Positions 14,340 to 22,246 of a stretch of 25,553 nt of DNA are shown here, piece by piece. This stretch comes from DASVCS01 sp036381495. Lineage in GTDB: Bacteria; Gemmatimonadota; Gemmatimonadetes; Longimicrobiales; RSA9. Where the stretch lies: assembly GCA_036381495.1 (NCBI GenBank), contig DASVCS010000095.1, positions 1-25,553 on the forward strand, given 5' to 3'. The first letter of the stretch is position 1. The number at the start of each line of letters is the position of its first letter. A model generated the notes under the pieces. It saw only the letters and a program-made list of their open reading frames with translations. It had not been told where the DNA came from and made no database searches. The translations under genes and the position numbers were made by a program.

Positions 14340-17300
14340 ATGCCACACGCCTCTCAGGCCGACGGCTCCGCTGCTGGCCCGAGGCACAGAGAGGTCCCCG
14401 AGCTCAGGCCGTGGCCGTCGCTGCAACTGCCGCTGGCCCTCGCGGCGGCCCTCCTTCTGGCAATCCTCATCGTCCCCATCCTCGGGGAACGCCGCACGCG
14501 TGCGCTCCGGCGGGAGATCGCCGAAGTCTACACACCCACCCGGGACTACGTCGACGACGTCGAGCTCGCGCTCGTCCGAGCGATGTCCGCGCTGCGCGGC
14601 TTCATCATCACGGGCGACGAGCGCTTCATCGCGGAATACCAGGCGGCGCGTGCCGCCGAGATCCGCGCGTACGACCGGTTCCGGCCCGCCATCCGCCGGC
14701 TCGATCCGGCACAGGCGGACACCATCGAAGCGATGCGGCGCACCACGGAACGCTGGCACGAGGCGATCGCGGAGCGCATCGCGCAACGCCGCGCGGCGCC
14801 GCCTGCCGCCGGCGCGAGGATCCCGGTCGAAGAGGAACTGTATCGACGCGCGCTCGCGTCCGCCGCCAACGCCGAGCGGGTCGTCACCGACGCGCGCGAG
14901 CAGAACTGGCAGCGGATCACCGCGCTCGACCAGCGTCACGCGCAGGCCACGGTGGTGCTGACCGCACTGGCGCTGGTCGTGGTCGCGATCATGGGCTGGG
15001 TCGGACGCCAGGTCCGCCGGCTCGCCCGGCGCCTCGAGCGGCGCGCCCGCGAGGAGGTCGCGGTCCGCAACCTCGCCCGTGACCTCGCCGCCGCCGGCAG
15101 CCCGAACCGCGTCGCGGAGATCGCCGCCGACGGCGCACGCGCGTTGACCGGTTCCGCCGGCGCCTTCATCGAACACGCAACTTCCCCTCAGGAGCCCGTC
15201 GAAGTGGTGGGCGCGGTGGGACGCGGCGCCCCGCTCCTGCACACGCGCGTGCCGTACCCCGGCTCGCTCACCAGGAAGATGGTCGAGACCGGTGAACCGG
15301 AGTTCTTCGCCGCCGCCCGCGACCTCACCGGCCCGATGGCGGCGAGCATCTTGCGGACCTGCGGCGATTGCGCCGTGCTGATCATCCCGTTGGGTCCGCT
15401 GCACCATCCGCTGGGTACGCTGGTCCTCCTGCGCGGCCCCGACGAGCGCCCGCTCCCCGCGACCGAGATCGGAGCGGTTCGCATCGCCGCCGACTTCGCT
15501 GCGCTCGCGCTATGGCGTGCACTCCTCCTCGAAGAGACCGAGCGCCGCCGCGAAGAGGCCGAGGCCAGCGAACAGCGATATCGCTCGCTCTTCACCTACA
15601 GCCCGGACGCGGTCCTGGAAACCGATCCGGACCGCCGGCTGCGGCACGCCAACCCGGCGGCGATCCAGATCTTCGGCTACCCCCCCGATGAGTTGCTCGG
15701 GCTGGATTGGTTGAAAGCCATCGTCCCGGCGGACCGGGAGCGGATCAGCGAGGCGTTCCGGAAGGCGCTCGCGGGCGAACCCCAGCAATTCGAAATGACG
15801 TTCATCCGCAAGGATGGGCGCGCAGTCGAGATCCAGGGGACCAAGCTGCCGATCGTCGTGCGCGGCCGGAACATCGGCGTGTTCACGATCGGCTCGGACG
15901 TGACCGAGCGCCGGCGCTACGAGCGCGCGCTGCGCGAGGCGAACCAGCGGCTCGAAGCAGTCATCGACGCCTCGCCACTCGCCATCGTGGTCCTGGATAC
16001 GAAAGGCCGGGTCCGCCGCTGGAATCCCGCCGCCGAGGAGATCCTGGGCTGGACCCAGAAAGAGGTCATCGGCCGACTCCCCCCCCAGGCGTACGGCGAG
16101 AGTGCGGACGAATTCCGGCATCATTTCGGACGGGTCATGCGTGGCGAGGCGCTGCGCGGCATCGAGATCCGGCGGCGGCGCAAGGACGGTTCGCTGCTCA
16201 CGCTCCGCCTCTCGACCGCACCGCTCCGAGATGCCGAGGGCCGTGTCGACGGCGTACTCGCCATGCTCGAAGACATCACGGCACGGCAGCGGGCGGAAGC
16301 AGCGCTCCGGGAGACCACGGAGATACTCGAAACGCTGGTCGAGGCCTCACCGCTCGCCATCATCGTGCACGACTTCGACGACGTCGTCCGCCTCTGGAAC
16401 CCGGCGGCCGAACTGATCTTCGGCTGGAAAGCCGAGGAAGTCGTCGGCCGCAAGCTCCCGATCATACCGGAGGAGGAACGGCAGGCCCACCGCGAAGCCG
16501 TCCGCCGCGGCTTCGAGGGCAAATCGTTCACGGGCGAGGAAGTGACCGCCGTCCGCAAGGATGGCACGACGGTGTCGCTCAGTCTCTCGACCGCGCCACT
16601 GCGTGATTCCGAGGGTCGCATCCACAGCGTCGTCATGCTGATGTTCGACATCACGAGGCGCAAGCGCGCGGAGGCCGAACGCAACCGGCTGCTCGAACGG
16701 GAACAAGCCGCGCGCGCGGAGGCCGAGCAGCGCGGCGAGGAACTCGAACGGGTGATGGAGAGCAAGGCGCGCCTCATTCGTGGCTTCAGCCACGACCTCA
16801 AGAACCCGCTGGGTGCGGTGGCCGGCTTCGCCGAATTGCTCGAAACCGGTGCGAAGGGCGAACTCACGAGCGAGCAGCGGGAGAGCGTCTCGCGGATCCG
16901 CCGGGCGAGCCGATCGATGCTCGACCTGATCGGGGCCCTGGTCGAGCTGTCCCGTGCCGAGGCGGGCCAGATCAGATTGGAGTGCAAGCCCGCGGATCCG
17001 GGCGAGCTGGTGCGCGACAGCACCGAGGAACACCGCGCGGCGGTGGAGGCGGCGGGGCTCACCCTCGAAGTCGCGATCGCGCCCGACCTCCCCACCGTGG
17101 TCACGGATCACTCACGCGTGCACCAGATCCTCGGCAATCTGCTCTCGAACGCAACGAGGTACACGCCCCCGGGCGGACGGATCACGGTCCGGGTCGAGGT
17201 TCGCACGGACGGGCGAGCGCCGCGCCCCGGCCGGTGGCTGGCCGTGGACGTGAGCGATACGGGACCCGGGATCCCGCGCGACATGTACGAACGCATCTTC

Positions 17301-17480
17301 GAAGAGTTCGCGCGCCTCGAGCCCGGCACACCGGGGGGTGTAGGGTTGGGACTCCCCATCAGCCGGCGCCTCGCCCGCCTCCTGGGCGGCGACATCACGG
17401 TCGAGAGCGAGGTCGGCCATGGCTCGACGTTCACGCTCTGGCTGCCACTCGATGACGAGCCGCACGCGCCCGCGTCTTGA
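14340..17480 (+). CDS. Membrane sensor histidine kinase with CHASE3-like, GAF and three PAS domains
   Basis: A 1046-residue sensor kinase. Two transmembrane segments (about 27-48 and 203-222) bracket a helical periplasmic region of about 150 residues that resembles CHASE3. Inside the cell come a GAF-like domain (about 240-395) and three PAS domains beginning near 410, 533 and 658, the last two sharing the phrases ASPLAI, WNPAAE and LSTAPLRD, so they look like a duplication. The kinase core has the H-box FSHDLKNP (H818, site of autophosphorylation), N-box NLLSNATRY (N933), DTGPGI (D973) and GVGLGLPI near residue 1000. No receiver domain is fused and no response regulator gene is adjacent, so its partner is unknown. 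The ATG at 14340 follows GAGG and starts just before the first membrane segment; the frame is open far upstream but overlaps the opposing metalloprotease. It is divergent from that gene across 333 bases, where no strong promoter was found (CATAAT at 14157 is a weak -10 candidate). Confidence 0.95.
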   Translation: MPHASQADGSAAGPRHREVPELRPWPSLQLPLALAAALLLAILIVPILGERRTRALRREIAEVYTPTRDYVDDVELALVRAMSALRGFIITGDERFIAEYQAARAAEIRAYDRFRPAIRRLDPAQADTIEAMRRTTERWHEAIAERIAQRRAAPPAAGARIPVEEELYRRALASAANAERVVTDAREQNWQRITALDQRHAQATVVLTALALVVVAIMGWVGRQVRRLARRLERRAREEVAVRNLARDLAAAGSPNRVAEIAADGARALTGSAGAFIEHATSPQEPVEVVGAVGRGAPLLHTRVPYPGSLTRKMVETGEPEFFAAARDLTGPMAASILRTCGDCAVLIIPLGPLHHPLGTLVLLRGPDERPLPATEIGAVRIAADFAALALWRALLLEETERRREEAEASEQRYRSLFTYSPDAVLETDPDRRLRHANPAAIQIFGYPPDELLGLDWLKAIVPADRERISEAFRKALAGEPQQFEMTFIRKDGRAVEIQGTKLPIVVRGRNIGVFTIGSDVTERRRYERALREANQRLEAVIDASPLAIVVLDTKGRVRRWNPAAEEILGWTQKEVIGRLPPQAYGESADEFRHHFGRVMRGEALRGIEIRRRRKDGSLLTLRLSTAPLRDAEGRVDGVLAMLEDITARQRAEAALRETTEILETLVEASPLAIIVHDFDDVVRLWNPAAELIFGWKAEEVVGRKLPIIPEEERQAHREAVRRGFEGKSFTGEEVTAVRKDGTTVSLSLSTAPLRDSEGRIHSVVMLMFDITRRKRAEAERNRLLEREQAARAEAEQRGEELERVMESKARLIRGFSHDLKNPLGAVAGFAELLETGAKGELTSEQRESVSRIRRASRSMLDLIGALVELSRAEAGQIRLECKPADPGELVRDSTEEHRAAVEAAGLTLEVAIAPDLPTVVTDHSRVHQILGNLLSNATRYTPPGGRITVRVEVRTDGRAPRPGRWLAVDVSDTGPGIPRDMYERIFEEFARLEPGTPGGVGLGLPISRRLARLLGGDITVESEVGHGSTFTLWLPLDDEPHAPAS

Positions 17481-17542
17481 CGCCCCACGGCGCGACAACG
17501 ATCCTTGTCTGTCGGCCATTTCCTGTCGCAGAGGAGCACGCG

Positions 17543-18412
17543 ATGCGGGTCCGTTCGGCAATCGCGTTGGCCACCCTGGCCGCGCTGGGGTGCACGCCGC
17601 GCGCCGGAGGCGCGGCCCGGTGCGCTGCCCCGCAACAGACCGGTACGCTCCCGCCCGAGGTCGGCGAGTCCAGCGGTGTCGCCGTCAGCCGCCGCCACAC
17701 TGGCATCCTCTGGACACACAACGATTCCGGCGGCGATCCGGTCATCTTCGCCGTGGATTCCACCGGGCACCTGAGCGGCGCGATCCGAGTGAGAGGCGCC
17801 GAGAACGTCGATTGGGAGGATGCCGCACTCGGCCCCTGCCCGACCGGAGACTGCCTCTACCTGGCCGACACGGGCGACAACCGGCTCCGCCGCGATGACG
17901 CGGCCATCTACCGGATCGCGGAACCCGCGCCGGGCGACTCGGTCGCCACCGCCGAGCGGTTCCCGATCCGATACCCCGATGCCCCCCACGACGCCGAGGC
18001 GCTCTTCGTTCTCCCCGACGGCGGCGTCTTCCTCGTCACGAAGGGACACGACGCGCCCGTGGCCGTCTACCGCTATCCACAGCCGCTCCGGCGCGACGAA
18101 GCCGTCGTGCTCGAGCGAGTCCAGACCCTGACGGACGGTCCCGTCGCGCTCTCGAAGCAGATCACGGGCGCAGCCGCCGCACCCGACGGCCGGTGGGTCG
18201 CGCTCCGGACGTACACCGATGTCTCGATCCACCCCGTGCGCCGCGGCAGACTCGAGACCGCCGCCTTCCGTCTCGACATCCAGACACTCGGCGAACCCCA
18301 GGGCGAGGCCATCGGCATCGCTCCGGACGGATCGATCATCCTCACCAGCGAGGCCGGGCCCGCCAACCTTGCGGCGGTGATCGCGCGGATCGTCTGTCGG
18401 GGCGAGGAATGA
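17543..18412 (+). CDS. Beta-propeller-like lipoprotein of unknown function (DWED motif)
   Basis: A 289-residue protein with a lipobox at LAALGC (Cys17). The mature part reads as a propeller-type repeat protein with motifs ESSGVAVSRRHTGILWTHND (residues about 42-61), GAENVDWEDAALG (about 85-97) and LYLADTGDNR (about 105-114), a combination I associate with a widespread uncharacterised secreted family; no enzyme function can be assigned. The acidic D/N-rich loops would suit metal or ligand binding, which is speculation. The ATG at 17543 has GAGGAG seven bases upstream and starts the signal peptide; the frame is open to 17477, overlapping the kinase stop, but that extension would bury the lipobox. 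The gap to the kinase gene is only 62 bases, so co-transcription is plausible. Confidence 0.8.
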   Translation: MRVRSAIALATLAALGCTPRAGGAARCAAPQQTGTLPPEVGESSGVAVSRRHTGILWTHNDSGGDPVIFAVDSTGHLSGAIRVRGAENVDWEDAALGPCPTGDCLYLADTGDNRLRRDDAAIYRIAEPAPGDSVATAERFPIRYPDAPHDAEALFVLPDGGVFLVTKGHDAPVAVYRYPQPLRRDEAVVLERVQTLTDGPVALSKQITGAAAAPDGRWVALRTYTDVSIHPVRRGRLETAAFRLDIQTLGEPQGEAIGIAPDGSIILTSEAGPANLAAVIARIVCRGEE

Positions 18413-18450
18413 GGGGCGGGGGCTGATCCCGGGTTCGCCGCACCACGGCG

Positions 18451-18569
18451 TGTTTCGGTTTCGATTCGTGCGCGTGCGCGAGCACGAGCGCGTGCGCGTG
18501 CCGAATTCCCGTTCCCGTAAACGTAAACGTTCCCGCTCCAGGCGGCGCAGCCGCCGCTCCCGTTCCCGG
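18451..18569. repeat. Degenerate hexamer array in strict 6-base register with central hairpin
   Basis: From 18451 the sequence can be divided into consecutive six-base units, mostly carrying CG at a fixed position, in local runs: TTTCGG-like units, then CGCGTG/CGCGAG units, then TCCCGT and AAACGT units. GGCGGC (18541-18546) and GCCGCC (18550-18555) then form a hairpin with loop GCA, after which the CCCGTT-type units resume to 18569. Frames through it encode alternating Arg-X peptides on both strands, a sign of repeat structure and not of a gene. It fills most of the gap between the lipoprotein stop (18412) and the transglycosylase start (18727). Confidence 0.75.
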
Positions 18570-18726
18570 CAGCAATTTGAAAGCCCGAAACGCGAAGGGT
18601 GCGCCCGAACTCGGCATGAGCCGTCGGCGGGGCCCGGCGGGGTGGCACGGGGGCACGAATGCTGCACGCCATCCCGGCGGGTGCATGCATGGTCCGGTAC
18701 TCACGCGCGGCCCGGAGAACGCTCGG

Positions 18727-19692
18727 ATGGTGTTGGATTCGTCGAACCGATCGCGCGGATCGCGGCCCCGCGCCCCGTGGGAGGCTGCCGGGTACGGCCG
18801 ACGCACGGCGTCGGCCAGGGACTTCGGCCGGAGGCGGTATCCCACGGCCGACTTCGGGCGATCCCCCCGCCTGGCATACGACGGTGGCCGGGACGGGTAC
18901 GATGGCCCCGGCGCCCGCCCGTGGCGGCGACGCGCCTACGATGCCGGGCCGCCCGAGCGGCGGCGCGGGCCCGATCGGCGGCAGCAGCCCGAGCGTCGCC
19001 GCGATGTCCGCGAACGCTGGCACCGGATCCGGGAGCGCGCCCGCGACCGGGGTTGGATCGAACGGGGCCGTGAGTTCCTCCGGCGCTACCGGGAGCCGAT
19101 CATCGGCCTGACGATTGCCGGCGCCGCGGCGCCGATCGCCCGCGGCGCGCGCGAGGCGCCGCGCCCGGCGCCCCGCGAAGTCGAGGAACCGACGCCGGCC
19201 CCGCGCGCCGCGCCCGGCGCAATCGAGGACGAAGTCGCCGAACAGTGGGCCATCCGCCGGGCGGAGCAGCGGCGAGCCGACACCATCGAGGGCGCGGTTC
19301 TCCGCTACGACATCGGCCGCGGCCTGGCCGCCGACATCTACGATGCAGCCATCGAGACAGGGATCGACCCGGACGTCGCGTTCGGCCTCGTCCACACCGA
19401 GAGCGCCTTCGACCACCGGGCGGTCAGCAACGTCGGCGCTCGCGGCCTCACGCAGCTCATGCCGGGCACCGCCCGCTGGCTGCGCCCCGGCACCACCGCC
19501 TCGGATCTCTTCGACCGCAACCTCAATCTCCGGATGGGCTTCAGCTACCTGCGCGACCTGATCGACAAGTACGACGGCAACCTCCGCCTCGCACTCCTCG
19601 CCTACAACCGCGGCCCCGGGACCGTCGACCGCATCCTCGACCGCGGCGGCGACCCGGACAACGGCTACGCCGACATGGTCCTCAGCGGCTGA
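18727..19692 (+). CDS. Lytic transglycosylase (SLT domain) with Arg-rich N-terminal tail
   Basis: A 321-residue protein whose C-terminal third (about 205-310) is a lysozyme-like SLT domain that cleaves the glycan strands of peptidoglycan. Diagnostic motifs are HTESAFDHRAVSNVGARGLT with the catalytic Glu225, QLMPGTARWL, and AYNRGPG near residue 293. The first 120 residues are extremely rich in Arg, Gly, Asp and Pro and carry no signal peptide. A short hydrophobic stretch at about 124-138 (PIIGLTIAGAAAPIA) then precedes a Pro/Ala/Glu linker, suggesting a type II membrane anchor with a basic cytoplasmic tail and a periplasmic enzyme. The start is uncertain: ATG 18727 has only a weak GGAG about ten bases upstream, and the frame is open to 18577. 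It lies 197 bases before the second M28 peptidase on the same strand. Confidence 0.88.
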   Translation: MVLDSSNRSRGSRPRAPWEAAGYGRRTASARDFGRRRYPTADFGRSPRLAYDGGRDGYDGPGARPWRRRAYDAGPPERRRGPDRRQQPERRRDVRERWHRIRERARDRGWIERGREFLRRYREPIIGLTIAGAAAPIARGAREAPRPAPREVEEPTPAPRAAPGAIEDEVAEQWAIRRAEQRRADTIEGAVLRYDIGRGLAADIYDAAIETGIDPDVAFGLVHTESAFDHRAVSNVGARGLTQLMPGTARWLRPGTTASDLFDRNLNLRMGFSYLRDLIDKYDGNLRLALLAYNRGPGTVDRILDRGGDPDNGYADMVLSG

Positions 19693-19889
19693 GCCGAGGC
19701 CCGCTCGCACTCGGTCGCACGACGGCGGCCACCGCCGCGCGCATCCGGCCCCGCGGGCACCGCGGCGGACCATCCGCCGGATGGACGGGCCGACGGCCGC
19801 CGGCACGCGCGCCGTGACGGTCCGCGCAACATCGCCCGCCCGCCGGGGTAGCGGAACCACCGACCGGAACGACCTCGAACGAAAGGCCG

Positions 19890-21416
19890 ATGTCGCGACG
19901 AATTCGCCGGCTGTCCCCGCTCGTGGCGGCGCTTGCCGCGGCGCTCGCCACGACACCCACGCTCGCGGCGCAGGAGATCGATACGCTCGCGCTCCGCGCG
20001 CATACGCGATTCCTGGCCAATGACCTGCTCGCCGGACGCGGCACCGGCAGTCCCGGCGCACGCACGGCCGGCCTCTACATCGCCGCGCAGCTCGAACGCA
20101 TGGGGATCTCCGGCGCGGCGGAGGGCGGCGGATACTTCCAGCCGGTGCCGCTGCGCGCGGCGACCATCGACCGGCAGGCGACGCGTGTCGTCGTCACGCG
20201 CGATGGCGATGTGTCCGGCTACCGCGCCGGCGAGGACTTCATCGTCGACATCGGCGGTCGCGACGCCTTCCGCGACTTCACCGGAGAAGCGCTCTTCGCG
20301 GGGACGGCCGGCCTGGCGCGTGCCGCGCTGGAAGGCCGGCCCCGTCTGGATGGGCAGGTGATCGTGGTGGTCGGCCCGCTCGGCCGCGAGGCCGGCACCC
20401 TGCTCCCCGACTGGGTGGCGCGCGGCGCGGAAGGCGTCGTGCTCCTGATCCCGGAGCCCGACCGCTTCGCCGCCTTCGCCCGTGCCCGCGGCCGTGAACG
20501 TCTCTTCGTGGCTGCCGATGTCGACGCCCCGGTCTGGCAATCGCCGCTGCCCACGCTCGTCGCCGGACCGCGCCTCACGGCCGCGATCCTGGCCGGTGCA
20601 CCCATCGCATCCAACGCGCTCGATGGCTCGCAGCCGTTCAATGCACTCCCGCTGGGCCGCGAGATCGCCGCCACGATCCGGACGACCACGCGTCCCGTCG
20701 ATGCCGCCAACATCGCCGGGTTGCTGCCGGGCAGCGACCCGCAGCGGCGCCGCGAAGTCGTCGTCTATACCGCCCATTTGGACCATCTGGGGATCGGCAC
20801 GCCGATCGACGGCGACTCGATCTACAACGGCTTCTCCGACAACGCCGCGGGCGTCGCGATGGTCCTCGCCATCGCCGACGCGCTCCGGACCGCGCCACCC
20901 GCGCGCTCGGTCCTCTTCCTGTTCTTGACCGGGGAGGAGAAAGGGCTGCTCGGTTCCTCGTATTACGCCGCCGAGCCGCTGATCCCACTCGATCGCACCG
21001 TCGCGGTGATCAACCTCGATGCCGGCGCACCGCCCGCTCCACCGCTCGACTGGCACGTGGCCGGCGGCGGCACCTCGACGCTGGGCGAGATCGCCCGCCG
21101 CGTCGGCGCGGCCCACGGCTGGACCGCGGAGCCCTCGACGGCCTCCCCGAACAGCGACCACTGGCCGTTCCTCCGGCGCGGCATCCCGTCCATCTTCCTC
21201 ATCCCGGGCCAGCACTGGGAAGGCGTCGATGGCGACCGGAAGCAGGCGCTCCAGCACCGCTGGGAGCACTACCACCAGCCCGCCGACCACTGGGCGCGCG
21301 ACTTCCCGCTCGGCGGACTCCGGCGCTACGCCGAACTCGCCCTCGCCATCGGCCGCGAGGTCGCCGATGCACCGGATCGGCCCCGCATGCTCGAAGGCGC
21401 CGGACCCCGGCCGTGA
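19890..21416 (+). CDS. Secreted M28 family peptidase (aminopeptidase-like)
   Basis: A 508-residue exported zinc peptidase, different in sequence from the one at 500. The signal peptide ends at TLAAQE. The catalytic core shows TAHLDHLG (H296, D298), FSDNAAG (D317), TGEEKGLLGS (E349, E350), INLDAG (D377) and the final metal-binding histidine in HYHQPADHW (H462), a complete M28 set. A PA-like insert probably lies about residues 120-260. Two large, unrelated-looking M28 enzymes in one 25-kb window fit a peptide-scavenging habit. The ATG at 19890 follows GAAAGG and the frame is well supported from there. The preceding gap, 19693-19889, contains only a weak small palindrome and no gene. Confidence 0.95.
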   Translation: MSRRIRRLSPLVAALAAALATTPTLAAQEIDTLALRAHTRFLANDLLAGRGTGSPGARTAGLYIAAQLERMGISGAAEGGGYFQPVPLRAATIDRQATRVVVTRDGDVSGYRAGEDFIVDIGGRDAFRDFTGEALFAGTAGLARAALEGRPRLDGQVIVVVGPLGREAGTLLPDWVARGAEGVVLLIPEPDRFAAFARARGRERLFVAADVDAPVWQSPLPTLVAGPRLTAAILAGAPIASNALDGSQPFNALPLGREIAATIRTTTRPVDAANIAGLLPGSDPQRRREVVVYTAHLDHLGIGTPIDGDSIYNGFSDNAAGVAMVLAIADALRTAPPARSVLFLFLTGEEKGLLGSSYYAAEPLIPLDRTVAVINLDAGAPPAPPLDWHVAGGGTSTLGEIARRVGAAHGWTAEPSTASPNSDHWPFLRRGIPSIFLIPGQHWEGVDGDRKQALQHRWEHYHQPADHWARDFPLGGLRRYAELALAIGREVADAPDRPRMLEGAGPRP

Positions 21417-21468
21417 ACCGGGACCCGGCGCCCTCCAACATCATGCGCCCGCTACGCCGCAGCCGCAC

Positions 21469-21897
21469 TCACCGTTCCAATGTCGCCTCGAGACGGATCT
21501 CCGCCCCCTGGTAGAGCCGCGAGACGGGACAGTTCTCCTTCGCATCCTCCGCATACTTCCGGAACGTCGCCTCATCGATCCCCGGCACCCGCGCACGCGT
21601 GTCGAGGTCGATCACCGTGATCCGGAACCCGCCATCCACTTTCTCCAGGTGTGCGCGCGCAGTCGTCTCGATCCGCTCGGGAGCGTGCCCCGCCTGCGAG
21701 AGACCCGCCGACAACGCCATCGAGAAACAACCAGCGTGCGCTGCAGCGACCAGTTCCTCGGGATTCGTGCCCGGCGCCTCCTCGAACCGAGAGCCGAACG
21801 AGTAGGCCCCCTCGAACGCGCCGCTTCCCAACCGCATCGTCCCCCGACCCTCGCGGAACGAACCCGTCCATTCCGCAGATGCATTCCGTACCGGCAT
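21469..21897 (-). CDS. osmC: OsmC family organic hydroperoxide reductase
   Basis: A 142-residue cytoplasmic protein that reduces organic hydroperoxides with a pair of cysteines. The peroxidatic cysteine C57 lies in AAHAGCFSMAL and the resolving cysteine C123 in AKENCPVSRLY; the latter motif is typical of the OsmC branch as opposed to Ohr. Conserved glutamates precede C57 in NPEELVAAAHAGC. The length is normal for the family. The ATG at 21897 has GAGGAGG four bases upstream. It converges on the M28 peptidase with a gap of 52 bases and lies downstream of the sigma factor on the same strand, with a long structured gap between them. Confidence 0.93.
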   Translation of the reverse strand: MPVRNASAEWTGSFREGRGTMRLGSGAFEGAYSFGSRFEEAPGTNPEELVAAAHAGCFSMALSAGLSQAGHAPERIETTARAHLEKVDGGFRITVIDLDTRARVPGIDEATFRKYAEDAKENCPVSRLYQGAEIRLEATLER

Positions 21898-21922
21898 GTT
21901 GCCTCCTCGCAGTGTGCGTGAA

Positions 21923-21978
21923 GCCGGCGCCGTTGGCGCCGGCAGGCTAGGGCTAGGGCTGGGGCTGGGGCCAGGGCG
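21923..21978. repeat. Triloop hairpin plus GGGCTA hexamer array
   Basis: GCCGGCGCC (21923-21931) and GGCGCCGGC (21935-21943) form a perfect 9-bp stem with loop GTT, followed directly by GGGCTA/GGGGCT hexamers to about 21978. It has the same arrangement as 1955-2006 and faces the complementary array at 22216-22246. It lies in the 5' leader region of osmC. Confidence 0.8.
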
Positions 21979-22086
21979 GTTCGCCCGCGGGTTCGGAGCC
22001 GCGCGGCCGCTCGCCGTATTCGGTTCGCGCGCGTACGACTCCGAGGTGACGCGACAACCGCTCCAGGGCTCGGCACCGAAAGACGC

Positions 22087-22129
22087 CGCGGGCCGGCGCC
22101 CTCGGCAACGCCGAGTCCGCCGGCCCGCG
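22087..22129 (-). terminator. Long two-part hairpin between sigma factor and osmC
   Basis: CGCGGGCCGGC (22087-22097) pairs with GCCGGCCCGCG (22119-22129) as an 11-bp stem. Inside it, CTCGGC (22101-22106) and GCCGAG (22110-22115) form a second stem with a three-base loop. On the minus strand the hairpin is followed by GCGTCTTT. It is a credible terminator for the sigma factor transcript or a structured RNA element ahead of osmC. Confidence 0.55.
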
Positions 22130-22215
22130 ACATCACATGCGTTCGACTCTGCTCGGGCTCCACCGGGGGCGATACCCGGGCCGTCCTCCCGTCCACCGCA
22201 CCCCCTCCCGGGCAA

Positions 22216-22246
22216 TCCCCAGCCCCAGCCCCAGCCCTAGCCCTAA
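22216..22246. repeat. CCCCAG/CCCTAG hexamer array overlapping the end of the sigma factor gene
   Basis: About five CCCCAG/CCCTAG units run from 22216 into the stop codon of the sigma factor gene (TAG at 22245-22243 on the minus strand). It is the inverted partner of the array at 21945-21978, so the two bracket about 240 bases of non-coding sequence, including the hairpin at 22087-22129. Confidence 0.8.

Noticed and set aside
14007..15407. Upstream extension of the metalloprotease frame
   Set aside because: It is antisense to the kinase and would place the lipobox in the middle of the protein.
18450..19073. Arg/Ser-rich protein encoded on the plus strand
   Set aside because: Its first part is the hexamer array and the rest lies in a different frame over the lytic transglycosylase gene.
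21979..22215. tRNA or tmRNA-like gene
   Set aside because: No cloverleaf with a T-loop GTTCGAAT-type sequence; the hairpin is better explained as a terminator or repeat structure.
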